The notes below the pieces were generated by a model. That model saw nothing but the letters and a program-made list of their open reading frames with translations. It searched no databases and was not told the DNA's origin. Source: Flavobacterium sp. (GTDB taxonomy: Bacteria; Bacteroidota; Bacteroidia; Flavobacteriales; Flavobacteriaceae). Taken from it: a stretch of 64,000 nucleotides of DNA. This document shows, one piece after another, positions 15,582 to 24,362 of the stretch. The translations under genes and the position numbers were made by a program. Where the stretch lies: the NCBI GenBank assembly GCA_016721735.1, contig JADKHM010000004.1, positions 62,001-126,000 of the forward strand, given 5' to 3'. Every line of letters begins with the position of its first letter. Positions within the stretch are counted from its first letter, which is position 1.

Positions 15582-17996
15582 ATGCCAAAGACAGACCAAC
15601 AACTAAAGAGCAATGATTGCGGTATTAGTGCAATCAAGACCGTCTTCAATATTTACGAGAAGAATATTTCTCGGAAGTATATTGAAGAAAACATTCCTCT
15701 AGACCAAAAAGGATCTCGACTTTCTGACTTAAAAACCTTTTTCGACACCAACGGATTTGAAGCTGATTTCAAACTGCTTGACATCAATTACATTGAAGGC
15801 AATGAATCTAGAATCAAAGATTTGTTTCCGTTTGTTTTGCCAGTCAAACACAAGAATGGTTCTCGTTACCTCATTTTAAATGAGCTCAAAGGGAAAAAAT
15901 TCAAAGTGTATGATCCTAGCAAAGGAAGTCAATATTACTTGACTTTGCCAGAAATCAAGAACAAAGCGATTAGCAATAAGACCGATTGGGATTTTGCTGA
16001 AACAGAAGATAAAATCGTTGCGATTTGTTCTGAAGATTTGCAAGAATACAAGATTAATGTTTCTGACGTAATCACTGAGAACGGCCATGCAAACGCGTTT
16101 AATAAACTAACTTATTTTAGATATCTAAGAGAAAATTTTGGTTTCAAAAACGCTGAAGCAGAGAAAAGTTTCTTGTTGGACTTATTGAAAAACCAGGAAA
16201 TTTCTAGTATTCCGAATAATTTCAAAACTTTAGAATTAGAAAAAGGAAAAATCAAGAATAAAGCACCGCTAATTCTTGCCGTAAAATCGAACGAAGTAAA
16301 AGAAGCTACCGTTGCTTACCCTGAAGAAGAAAAAGGAAGTCTTTACTGGCAGCTTTTCAAACAATTAGGTGACTATAAACAACTGTGGTATATTTATATT
16401 TTTGCCGCATTATTCTCGGCAACAACCGCTCAAATCGCTGTCTTCACCAATCAGATTTTGATCGATAACGTATTACCGACATACAATCTCAACACTTTAA
16501 TTTTGTTTGCTGTTGGATTGGGAATTTATAAAGTATTCGATTTGTTTACGACTTTGTACAAGAACTACGTGAGTATGCACTTGGGTAATGCTCTTGATCG
16601 TTACTTTCTATTTTCTTTTGATGAAAAAATCAATGCCTCTTCGCTAGCCTACATCCACTCTTACAAAAAAGGAGATTTGATGGAACGTGTGAGCGATTCG
16701 ATGAAATTGAAGACTTTTTTCATGAAATTTTTTACTGGAATTTTAGTTGACATCAGTGTTTCTATCTACTCTTTATTTATCTTGTTCTTTATTGATAAAA
16801 CATTGACGTTGATTGTACTTGTGGTGATGATTCTATTCGTGTTTTGGTTTAAGTTTATCACACCTTATTTGAAACAAAACGAACGACTACGTTATATCAG
16901 AAAAGCCGATTTCATCTCTAAAATGATGGAAAAAGTTGAAGGAATTCAAGTCATCAAGAGTTTCAAAATTGAACGCTTTCACTCGAACAAAATCTACTCA
17001 AGCATCAATGATTACTTGAGAATCCAATTGCGAAATGGCTATGTAGATATTGTAAATAAAATTGTCGTTGCCTTAATTATCATATTTTCATCGGTTTTGA
17101 TCATGGTATTTTTGACCATGTCGGCGATACAAACTCAGATTATAACTTTAGGACAAATTGTAACCTTCATTGCCTTATCATCGAAGATATTCTCTTCTCT
17201 AAAAGGAATTCTTGACGACAACATGACGCTACAAGAAAATGAAGTAATTCTAAAAAGATATTTAGACTTTGATGAAGACACCAAAGTAAGAGCCAACAAA
17301 GGCATTAAAGATTTTACGATTGATAAGATTGAATTTCAAGGAATTCACTATGGCTATATGCCGAATGAATTTGTCTTGAAAGACATCAACTTAAAAATCA
17401 AAAAAGGGGAGAAAATCAAAATTGAAGGACAAAATGGATCTGGGAAATCTACCTTCAGCAAAATTCTAACAACACTTTATCATCCGGATTCGGGTTCAGT
17501 ATTGGTGAACAATAAGGACAAAAAATTCTATGATGAAGAAAAAATGAGAGAAAAAATCTTGTTGGTAACCAACGAAGACATCTTATTCAATGACAGTATT
17601 TACAACAATATTGCCTTAGGAAAAGACATCAGTATCTCAGACATTTTAGACAAGGCGAAAGAGATCAACTTTTACGATTTTATCGCCTCTAAGGAAGACG
17701 GATTGGATTTTATCATTAATGAAAATGGAAAAAATCTATCAACCGGACAACGTAAGAAGATTCTATTGCTTCGTGCCTTATTTGCGGTAACAGAGATTAT
17801 TATTCTAGATGAAGTATTATCTGGAATGGATGTCGAATCTCGCAGTAAAGTCGAATCTCTAATCGACAACGACAATGATAAAACGTATATTATCATTTCG
17901 CATGAACCTATAAAAAACATTAACTTCACGAAAAAATATAAAATAACTAATGGAGAACTCTACATTTTACAACACGAGGTCGATCAATTTTATTAA
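15582..17996 (+). CDS. type I secretion ABC transporter with N-terminal C39 peptidase-like domain
   Basis: With the start at ATG 15582 (MPKTDQQLKSNDCG; a TTG at 15558 is the alternative) the protein has 804 residues. The N-terminal C39-like domain (about 1-140) keeps Gln7 and Cys13 (DCGISA) and the Asp of VYDPSKG. Where the family has the catalytic His (HF-VV), the sequence reads SRYLIL, so processing activity is doubtful. An unusual stretch of about 110 residues then precedes the six-helix membrane domain (about 255-560). The ATPase has Walker A GQNGSGKST, signature LSTGQRKK, Walker B IIILDEVLSG and the H-loop His in ISHEP. It exports a peptide or protein through the adaptor and channel encoded next, whose gene overlaps its end by 47 bases. 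Confidence 0.9.
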   Translation: MPKTDQQLKSNDCGISAIKTVFNIYEKNISRKYIEENIPLDQKGSRLSDLKTFFDTNGFEADFKLLDINYIEGNESRIKDLFPFVLPVKHKNGSRYLILNELKGKKFKVYDPSKGSQYYLTLPEIKNKAISNKTDWDFAETEDKIVAICSEDLQEYKINVSDVITENGHANAFNKLTYFRYLRENFGFKNAEAEKSFLLDLLKNQEISSIPNNFKTLELEKGKIKNKAPLILAVKSNEVKEATVAYPEEEKGSLYWQLFKQLGDYKQLWYIYIFAALFSATTAQIAVFTNQILIDNVLPTYNLNTLILFAVGLGIYKVFDLFTTLYKNYVSMHLGNALDRYFLFSFDEKINASSLAYIHSYKKGDLMERVSDSMKLKTFFMKFFTGILVDISVSIYSLFILFFIDKTLTLIVLVVMILFVFWFKFITPYLKQNERLRYIRKADFISKMMEKVEGIQVIKSFKIERFHSNKIYSSINDYLRIQLRNGYVDIVNKIVVALIIIFSSVLIMVFLTMSAIQTQIITLGQIVTFIALSSKIFSSLKGILDDNMTLQENEVILKRYLDFDEDTKVRANKGIKDFTIDKIEFQGIHYGYMPNEFVLKDINLKIKKGEKIKIEGQNGSGKSTFSKILTTLYHPDSGSVLVNNKDKKFYDEEKMREKILLVTNEDILFNDSIYNNIALGKDISISDILDKAKEINFYDFIASKEDGLDFIINENGKNLSTGQRKKILLLRALFAVTEIIILDEVLSGMDVESRSKVESLIDNDNDKTYIIISHEPIKNINFTKKYKITNGELYILQHEVDQFY

Positions 17997-19179
17997 GATC
18001 CTCAATAAAATTCTAGTTGCTTTTTTAATTATTGTTTTAGTATTGATTTTTGCCTTGAGGTTAAATGATACTGTTAGTTTCAGGGAAGGTCAAATTTATT
18101 CCGACACTCCACAATTAAAAATCAACGCACCCAACGAAGTCAAAGTCTTAAAGGTTGCCGTCAAAGAAGGTCAAGAAGTCAAAAAAGGCGACACTTTATT
18201 TGTCTTGGAAAACAAAAAGACAGAATCTGATTTTAATGTTTTGAATACCGATCTAGCTTCAAAAGAGCACAAAATTGGTATCATCAAAAAATTGATCGCA
18301 AACACTACGGATCGCAAAAATTCTTTACTTCAACTATTGAAGATTCAGTCAGGAATTTATAAAACGGACCGTAAAAAATCAGCATTAGAGATTGCGGCTT
18401 TGAATAATAAATTGAATTTGTCTTCACAGCAAAGTTCTATTTTGACAGATAAGTTCAAGACAGACTCACTGCTGTATGCAAAGGGAGCCATTTCTCGCTA
18501 TGAAATGACAGATACAAAAAACAAGAATTTGGATGACAGAAAGTCGCAAGTGGAAGTTAAATCCACGTACGGAGCTAAGAGCTACGATTTCGAGAATCTG
18601 TACAACAATTACAGACGCTCCAAAAATGATTTACAGCGCACCATCATCGACGTCGACAACGAATTGCAAAACTATCAGCGCGAATTAGTTGAGTTAGAAA
18701 CTGAGATTAAAGATGGTAAATATAATCTTACTTATATCGCAGATGAGTTGAAAAAAATGGTAATTCTTAGCACCATAGACGGAACAATTTCTAACCTTTT
18801 TAACTCAAGACAGAATATAGAAATACTGGCAAAAGGCGAGTTGTTAACGATAATTGCTCCTAAGAAAGAACACTTTTATGCGAAAGTAATCTTGGATGAA
18901 AAAGACTTGGCATACGTTAAAAACGGTCAAGAAATAAACCTAAAACTAGATGCTTACAATTACTACAGATATGGCGCCATCAAAGGAAAGATTACTTATG
19001 TCTCACCATCAGATGTGGATAAAACTTTTTACTGTTTGGCGACAATAAAAAAATACAATCCAAGCATCAACTTAAAAGCAGGATATAAACTCAAAGGAGA
19101 AGTAATTATAGAAAGAATGCAGTTATATCAATATATTATTAAGAAGTTGTTTAATAAAATTGATAGCAATGTTAATTAA
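17950..19179 (+). CDS. HlyD-family secretion adaptor (periplasmic membrane fusion protein)
   Basis: The 409-residue protein has a short cytoplasmic end, one membrane helix near residues 21-38 (VAFLIIVLVLIFAL), a lipoyl-like half (NEVKVLKVAVKEGQEVKKGDTLF), a long coiled-coil region (about 95-255, rich in Lys, Asn, Leu), the second lipoyl half (STIDGTISNLF), and a beta-barrel domain with VILDEKDLAYVKNGQEINLKLDAY. This is the adaptor that joins the ABC transporter to the outer-membrane channel in type I secretion. Its start lies inside the transporter gene and its end is 5 bases before the channel gene's start, so the three are translationally coupled. Confidence 0.93.
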   Translation: MENSTFYNTRSINFIKILNKILVAFLIIVLVLIFALRLNDTVSFREGQIYSDTPQLKINAPNEVKVLKVAVKEGQEVKKGDTLFVLENKKTESDFNVLNTDLASKEHKIGIIKKLIANTTDRKNSLLQLLKIQSGIYKTDRKKSALEIAALNNKLNLSSQQSSILTDKFKTDSLLYAKGAISRYEMTDTKNKNLDDRKSQVEVKSTYGAKSYDFENLYNNYRRSKNDLQRTIIDVDNELQNYQRELVELETEIKDGKYNLTYIADELKKMVILSTIDGTISNLFNSRQNIEILAKGELLTIIAPKKEHFYAKVILDEKDLAYVKNGQEINLKLDAYNYYRYGAIKGKITYVSPSDVDKTFYCLATIKKYNPSINLKAGYKLKGEVIIERMQLYQYIIKKLFNKIDSNVN

Positions 19180-19183
19180 CGCT

Positions 19184-20515
19184 ATGAAAAAGTTTCTCTA
19201 TTTACTTCTTTTGGTAGTTTCAAATGCGACATTTGGACAAGACCTGATGACCTATAAAGACTGTTTGGAATTGGCGATGAAAGAAAACTTAGACCTAAAA
19301 ACAGCCGTCAACAGTAATCAAATTGCCAATGTTAAATATAAATCCAGTTACGGGAAATTATTACCGAACATCTACGGATCAGCTGAAAATAAAAACTCTT
19401 GGGGTCGCGATATTGATCCGAATTCGAATCTTTTTATTAATACTGACATCAAAAATTATGTGGGCTATATTAATGCTACCTATAATTTGTTTGCAGGATT
19501 TAATGTTTTAAATACCATAAGATACAACAAACAAGAAAAGAATTTAACGGAAAGCAACATCGATCGCATCGAGAATTTAATTAAGATAAATCTTGCCGAG
19601 AAATTCATTACCATACTTTACTTGCAGGAAATTATTCTTGCCAACCAGGATCAAATTAAATCGAGTGACAAACAGCTAGAATTGGCAACTTTAAAGTTCG
19701 CAGCAGGTGCTATTTCTGAAAGCGAAGTGTTTAAAATTAAATCTCAAAAAGCATCTGAAGAATTGAAATTGTTGACCAATCAGAACAATCTTACGGATAA
19801 TTTTGTTGCCCTAAAGCAGCTGATGAATATGCCTTTGGAAAAGGAGATTGTGCTGGTCAAACCGATATTGCTTTTAGATCAAAAAGTAACACTCGATGAA
19901 GATCCGTATGCCTTAGCAAGAAAAGCTGTCGAAATCAATCCGGCGTATTCGATGAGTTTGTTGCGTGAAAAAAAAGCAAGAGCTTCACTGGCTATCGCAA
20001 GAGCTGGGCGTTATCCAGTTTTATCGATGCGAGCACAATACGGAACCCAATATACCAAAACGCAATATGAAGATAATGAAGAAGATTTACTCGACTTTAA
20101 TGAACAAATAAGAAATAATGAAGTGAATATTTTCAGGTTGAATTTAATCATTCCTATTTTCAGTCAACTCGATAACCGATCAAAAATAAAAACTAGTAAA
20201 TTCGAATATAAGCAAGCTAAAATCGACACCAAGATTACGCAAAATTCATTGTCGAATGAGGTTTTAAAAATCATCACAAATACCAAAACTTCGATAAAGA
20301 AAAACGAAGCCTCTGCCATTGCATTTGAGTTTTCACAGAAAAGTTATGAAGCCGATTTGTTGAAATTCGAATTAGGAAAAATTAATATTAATGAATTGAA
20401 TTTTACCAAAACCAACTATATTGATTCACAAGCACAATTGATCAAGTCGAAATACGAATTGTTGTATAACAATGCGTTGATTAAATTCTATTTGGGCGAA
20501 GAATTTTCTCTTTAG
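19184..20515 (+). CDS. TolC-family outer-membrane efflux/secretion channel
   Basis: Taken from the ATG at 19184 (MKKFLYLLLLVVSNATFGQ), the protein has 443 residues with a signal peptide cleaved near residue 19. The mature part is a TolC-like repeat of long amphipathic helices and short strands, starting YKDCLELAMKENLDLK, with the internal repeat at DPYALARKAVEINPAYS, as in outer-membrane factors that form trimeric channels. It completes the type I secretion operon with the ABC transporter and the adaptor. Its stop overlaps the stop of the convergent birA by 4 bases. Confidence 0.93.
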   Translation: MKKFLYLLLLVVSNATFGQDLMTYKDCLELAMKENLDLKTAVNSNQIANVKYKSSYGKLLPNIYGSAENKNSWGRDIDPNSNLFINTDIKNYVGYINATYNLFAGFNVLNTIRYNKQEKNLTESNIDRIENLIKINLAEKFITILYLQEIILANQDQIKSSDKQLELATLKFAAGAISESEVFKIKSQKASEELKLLTNQNNLTDNFVALKQLMNMPLEKEIVLVKPILLLDQKVTLDEDPYALARKAVEINPAYSMSLLREKKARASLAIARAGRYPVLSMRAQYGTQYTKTQYEDNEEDLLDFNEQIRNNEVNIFRLNLIIPIFSQLDNRSKIKTSKFEYKQAKIDTKITQNSLSNEVLKIITNTKTSIKKNEASAIAFEFSQKSYEADLLKFELGKININELNFTKTNYIDSQAQLIKSKYELLYNNALIKFYLGEEFSL

Positions 20516-21240
20516 AAAATCATCTTCACTTCTTTGATGTCAAAATCTAGTCGTGTTCCTTTGTCATTTTCGATTACTAGTCGACCTCCAGTTGTGATTC
20601 CTTTAATCGTTCCATTGAAAAAAGAATCGTCGGACGCTTGAAAAACCATCAGTTCCTCTTTCTTAAACAGTAGATTTGTGTAGGTATTTTGTAATTGCTG
20701 TCCGTTGTTGGGCCAAGACTTAAGATAATCTTGGATGGCATTTGCAATTTTCTCTAGTATATGTTCTTTGTCGAAAGAAGATCCAGTAATAACGGCCAAA
20801 GACGATGCTTGAGTCAGATTTTCAAAGTTGAGTTGATTGACATTAAGTCCAATACCAACTATAGAATCAACGGTATTGTCACTTTTGAAACTATTCTCGA
20901 TCAATATGCCTCCGATTTTCTTGTCATCTGACATAATGTCGTTTGGCCACTTGATAGATAGTTTGGGAATATCCAAAGAATCTAAAGCTTGCAGTACGGC
21001 TAGTGACACTACGATATTAAGATCAAACATTGCTGTGCCAGAATTAATAAAATCACGCACTAACATACTCATTATTAAATTCTTGCCTTTTTCTGATGCC
21101 CAAGTAGAACCTCTTTGACCTTTACCTTTTGTTTGATGTTCCGCCGTAACTACAGTATAATTTTCGGCGTTCATTGTACGAACTAAATCTTTCAAGTAGT
21201 CATTTGTAGAGTCTATGGCATCGAGTTTGACTAGCTTCAT
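20512..21240 (-). CDS. birA: biotin--[acetyl-CoA-carboxylase] ligase
   Basis: BirA activates biotin with ATP and attaches it to the carrier domain of acetyl-CoA carboxylase. The start at 21240 (MKLVKLDAIDSTNDYLKD) is the family start; the 25 upstream codons are hydrophobic and unconserved. The protein of 242 residues has the biotin-binding TKGKGQRGSTWASEKGKNLIMS, the catalytic WPNDIMSDDKKIGGILIE, and VGIGLNVNQ. The N-terminal DNA-binding domain of E. coli BirA is absent, so it is not a repressor. It is divergent from rsfS. Confidence 0.96.
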   Translation of the reverse strand: MKLVKLDAIDSTNDYLKDLVRTMNAENYTVVTAEHQTKGKGQRGSTWASEKGKNLIMSMLVRDFINSGTAMFDLNIVVSLAVLQALDSLDIPKLSIKWPNDIMSDDKKIGGILIENSFKSDNTVDSIVGIGLNVNQLNFENLTQASSLAVITGSSFDKEHILEKIANAIQDYLKSWPNNGQQLQNTYTNLLFKKEELMVFQASDDSFFNGTIKGITTGGRLVIENDKGTRLDFDIKEVKMIF

Positions 21241-21282
21241 TTCAAATAAAGGAATAACAGAATTTAATCTTATGTTAAGGTT

Positions 21283-21312
21283 CAAAAATAATGACAAAAA
21301 ATGATAACTTTG
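21283..21312 (+). promoter_or_regulatory. promoter of the rsfS-ftsH run
   Basis: A perfect -7 octamer TAACTTTG (21305-21312) lies 22 bases before the rsfS start. The -33 position, 19 bases upstream, has TTC instead of the usual TTG, so the call rests mainly on the -7 element. Confidence 0.5.
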
Positions 21313-21333
21313 CAAACATATACAAAATAATAA

Positions 21334-21705
21334 ATGACGAAAAAAGCGATTAATAATGATGTTCTTTTAGCAAATATCATCAAAGGAATTGAAGAAGTAA
21401 AAGGAAATGATATTGACATTTTAGATTTACGAGAAATAGATAATTCAGCTTGTGACTATTTTATTATCTGCAACGGAAACTCCAATACACAAGTTAACGC
21501 TATAGTTAACTCCATCCAAAAAACAGTTTCAAAAGCAATCAAAGACAAACCCTGGCATGTAGAAGGATCCGACAATGCGGAATGGGTTCTTATGGACTAT
21601 GTGAATATAGTTGTTCACGTCTTTCAAAAGCACATCCGAGAATACTATAACATAGAAAGTCTTTGGGGCGATGCCAAAATCACCACTATTGCAAATAAAT
21701 ATTAA
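21334..21705 (+). CDS. rsfS: ribosome silencing factor RsfS
   Basis: RsfS binds ribosomal protein L14 on the large subunit and blocks subunit joining when nutrients run low. The 123-residue product shows the family pattern DILDLREIDNSACDYFIICNGNSNTQV, then KPWHVEGSDNAEWVLMDYVNIVVHVF and the end YYNIESLWGDAK. It heads the rightward run and is 8 bases upstream of ftsH, an arrangement I know from other Bacteroidota. Confidence 0.96.
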   Translation: MTKKAINNDVLLANIIKGIEEVKGNDIDILDLREIDNSACDYFIICNGNSNTQVNAIVNSIQKTVSKAIKDKPWHVEGSDNAEWVLMDYVNIVVHVFQKHIREYYNIESLWGDAKITTIANKY

Positions 21706-21713
21706 GATAAAAA

Positions 21714-23645
21714 ATGGACAACGATAATAAACCCAATCCTAATAAATTAAAAGTAAGTCCATGGCTCATTTATGGGGCCATTGTTGTTGTTTTTCTATTT
21801 ATTAGTTATGCCACTGGCGGATCGAGCTTTCAAGAATTAGCGAAAACATCCTCATCGAAATTCAATACTTTCTTGGACCACGGTGATGTTCAAAAAGTAA
21901 TTGTTTTTAACAAATCGGAAGCAGAAGTCTATTTGACCCCTGAGGCTCTGAAATTACCTATTCATAAAGCCGTTGCCAAAGACTTACTCAACCGACCAAA
22001 TACCAAAGGTCCACACTATGTTTTTGATATCGGAAACGACGAAATATTTCAAAAGAAGTTAGAAACTGCGGTAGCGGAAGGCAAATTAAAGGACTACAAT
22101 TTTATGCCGAAAAGCAATTGGTCTGAAATCTTTTTTAGTCTGTTGCCTATTTTGATCATTGTGGGTATTTGGATTTTCATCATGCGACGAATGAGTGGCG
22201 GTGCCGGAGGTGGCGGTGGACAAATATTCAACATTGGAAAATCGAAGGCTAAATTATTTGATGAAAAAACAGATATCAAAACGACGTTCAAAGACGTTGC
22301 TGGACTAGAAGGTGCGAAGGAAGAGATCCAAGAAATTGTGGAGTTCTTAAAAAATCCTCAAAAATACACCAATCTCGGAGGGAAAATTCCAAAAGGAGCG
22401 CTATTAGTTGGTCCTCCTGGAACCGGAAAAACATTATTGGCAAAAGCAGTAGCTGGAGAAGCTAAAGTCCCATTTTTCTCATTGTCTGGTTCAGATTTCG
22501 TAGAAATGTTTGTAGGCGTTGGAGCTTCACGTGTACGGGATTTGTTCAAGCAAGCAAAAGAGAAATCACCTGCAATTATTTTTATTGACGAAATTGATGC
22601 CGTCGGTCGTGCTCGTGGAAAAAGTAATTTTTCTGGCGGAAATGATGAACGGGAAAATACGTTGAATCAGTTACTAACAGAAATGGATGGTTTTGGAACC
22701 AATTCAAATGTTATTGTTTTGGCAGCAACCAATAGAGCTGATGTTTTAGATAAAGCTTTGATGCGCGCTGGTCGTTTTGATCGACAAATATTTGTTGATT
22801 TACCAGATATTCGAGAGAGAAAAGAAATTTTTGAAGTGCATTTAGCGCCATTAAAAAAAGTAGAGAATTTAGATACTGATTTTCTAGCAAAACAAACTCC
22901 AGGATTTTCTGGAGCCGATATTGCCAATGTATGTAATGAAGCTGCTTTGATTGCCGCTAGAAATAATAAAACCGCTGTAGACAAACAAGATTTCTTAGAT
23001 GCTGTTGACCGAATCGTCGGTGGATTAGAGAAGAAAAACAAAATTGTCACACCAGACGAGAAAAAAGCGATTGCTATTCACGAAGCGGGTCATGCCACGG
23101 TAAGCTGGATGTTAGAACATGCAGCACCGTTAGTAAAAGTAACTATTGTCCCACGTGGACAAAGTTTGGGTGCGGCCTGGTATCTGCCAGAAGAACGATT
23201 GATTGTTCGTCCAGATCAAATGTTAGATGAAATGTGCGCAACGATGGGTGGTCGAGCGGCAGAAAAAGTAACATTCAACAGAATTTCTACAGGTGCTTTG
23301 AGTGATTTGGAAAAGGTAACTAAGCAAGCTCGAGCAATGGTAACTGTTTATGGGCTGAACGATAAGATTGGAAATGTGACCTACTATGATTCTTCGGGAC
23401 AGAGTGAGTATAATTTTTCAAAACCTTATTCTGAAGATACTGCCATGGTTATTGATAAGGAAATCTCTGCATTAATTGAAAGTCAATATCAAAGAGCCAT
23501 TCAAATTCTTGAAGAAAACAAGGATAAATTAAACCAACTTGCTGATATTCTGATAGAAAAGGAAGTAATATTTAAAGACGATTTAGAAGCCATTTTTGGG
23601 AAAAGAAAATTCGATTCCAATCTTCAAGAAGAAACGGATTTATAA
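21714..23645 (+). CDS. ftsH: ATP-dependent zinc metalloprotease FtsH
   Basis: FtsH is a hexameric inner-membrane AAA+ protease that degrades damaged and regulatory membrane and soluble proteins. The 643-residue product has two membrane helices (about 15-34 and 141-160) around a periplasmic domain, a Gly-rich linker (SGGAGGGGG), an AAA domain with Walker A GPPGTGKT, Walker B IIFIDEID and the second region of homology MRAGRFDRQI, and the protease domain with zinc motif H456-EAGH. Length and order are usual. A hairpin terminator follows its stop. Confidence 0.98.
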   Translation: MDNDNKPNPNKLKVSPWLIYGAIVVVFLFISYATGGSSFQELAKTSSSKFNTFLDHGDVQKVIVFNKSEAEVYLTPEALKLPIHKAVAKDLLNRPNTKGPHYVFDIGNDEIFQKKLETAVAEGKLKDYNFMPKSNWSEIFFSLLPILIIVGIWIFIMRRMSGGAGGGGGQIFNIGKSKAKLFDEKTDIKTTFKDVAGLEGAKEEIQEIVEFLKNPQKYTNLGGKIPKGALLVGPPGTGKTLLAKAVAGEAKVPFFSLSGSDFVEMFVGVGASRVRDLFKQAKEKSPAIIFIDEIDAVGRARGKSNFSGGNDERENTLNQLLTEMDGFGTNSNVIVLAATNRADVLDKALMRAGRFDRQIFVDLPDIRERKEIFEVHLAPLKKVENLDTDFLAKQTPGFSGADIANVCNEAALIAARNNKTAVDKQDFLDAVDRIVGGLEKKNKIVTPDEKKAIAIHEAGHATVSWMLEHAAPLVKVTIVPRGQSLGAAWYLPEERLIVRPDQMLDEMCATMGGRAAEKVTFNRISTGALSDLEKVTKQARAMVTVYGLNDKIGNVTYYDSSGQSEYNFSKPYSEDTAMVIDKEISALIESQYQRAIQILEENKDKLNQLADILIEKEVIFKDDLEAIFGKRKFDSNLQEETDL

Positions 23646-23670
23646 ATCAACTCAAAAGCGATATTTTTTT

Positions 23671-23712
23671 AAAAATCTTAATTCAAAATTACATTTGAAT
23701 TAAGATTTTTTT
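23671..23712 (+). terminator. AT-rich hairpin terminator after ftsH
   Basis: A perfect 17-base stem (AAAAATCTTAATTCAAA, 23671-23687, with its complement at 23694-23710) and a 6-base loop precede a T run. The stem is AT-rich but long. Its right arm carries TTTG, and TATCTTTG follows directly, so the terminator merges with a promoter-like sequence for the next gene. Confidence 0.75.
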
Positions 23713-23719
23713 ATCTTTG
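23694..23719 (+). promoter_or_regulatory. promoter-like sequence of the LUD-cdsA-psd run
   Basis: TTTG (23694-23697) and a perfect -7 octamer TATCTTTG (23712-23719) are separated by 14 bases, shorter than the usual 17-23. The -7 is 39 bases before the chosen start of the LUD gene. It overlaps the right arm of the ftsH terminator. Confidence 0.45.
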
Positions 23720-23758
23720 GATGTTTTCCTAAATATAATACTAACGAGTACCTACTAT

Positions 23759-24361
23759 ATGAGTCTTTTTCGAAAATTTTTCGGTTCTGGAAATGATTCT
23801 TCAGAAGAAGAAAAGCACAGCGAATTCAATGCGCAGCAAGCACATTTATCAGCACCGGCAGATGAAAAATTTACATTCAATTTCAAGAAAAATGGAGGTA
23901 AATTTCTTTATTGTGAAGACTTAACAGAAGTAAAAGACCACTTTGAGCACATCCTAGAAGAGAATGACTGGTTTGAGTCTGAAGCTGTTTGCTTTGAGCC
24001 AAAACTCTATTCGATGCTTGACGAGAATAAATTAATCTACGAAAATACAACAAACCCTAAATTTCTTTTGGCAAGTTGTGAGAACCTAATTGCTGATGAA
24101 GGTTCTATTTTGTTCTCATCAAATCAAATTAAGCAAAACAAACCAAATGACCTTCCCGTAAATATGGTCATCTTGGCGACTACAAGTCAGATTTTGGAAA
24201 GTAAAAGCGATGGACTTCGCGCCATCAAAAAGAAATACGACAAAGATTATCCCACCAATATTACTACCATCAAGTATTTTGAAAAAGCGAAAGAAGAAGA
24301 CTTCTTGCAGTACGGTAGTTCCGCTAAAAATTTGTATTTACTTCTTTTAGAAGACCTCTAA
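23759..24361 (+). CDS. LUD-domain protein (LutC-like)
   Basis: The start at 23759 (MSLFRKFFGSGNDSSEEE) fits better than the TTG-rich upstream extension. The 200-residue protein belongs, by its C-terminal half (ISC-like segment LLASCENLIADEGSILFSS, then PVNMVILATTSQILES and LLLLEDL), to the LUD family that includes LutC of lactate utilisation. No LutA/LutB genes are adjacent, so a lactate role is not supported. It begins the cluster with cdsA 1 base later, and related proteins next to ftsH occur in other Bacteroidota, from memory. Confidence 0.8.
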   Translation: MSLFRKFFGSGNDSSEEEKHSEFNAQQAHLSAPADEKFTFNFKKNGGKFLYCEDLTEVKDHFEHILEENDWFESEAVCFEPKLYSMLDENKLIYENTTNPKFLLASCENLIADEGSILFSSNQIKQNKPNDLPVNMVILATTSQILESKSDGLRAIKKKYDKDYPTNITTIKYFEKAKEEDFLQYGSSAKNLYLLLLEDL

Positions 24362-24362
24362 G

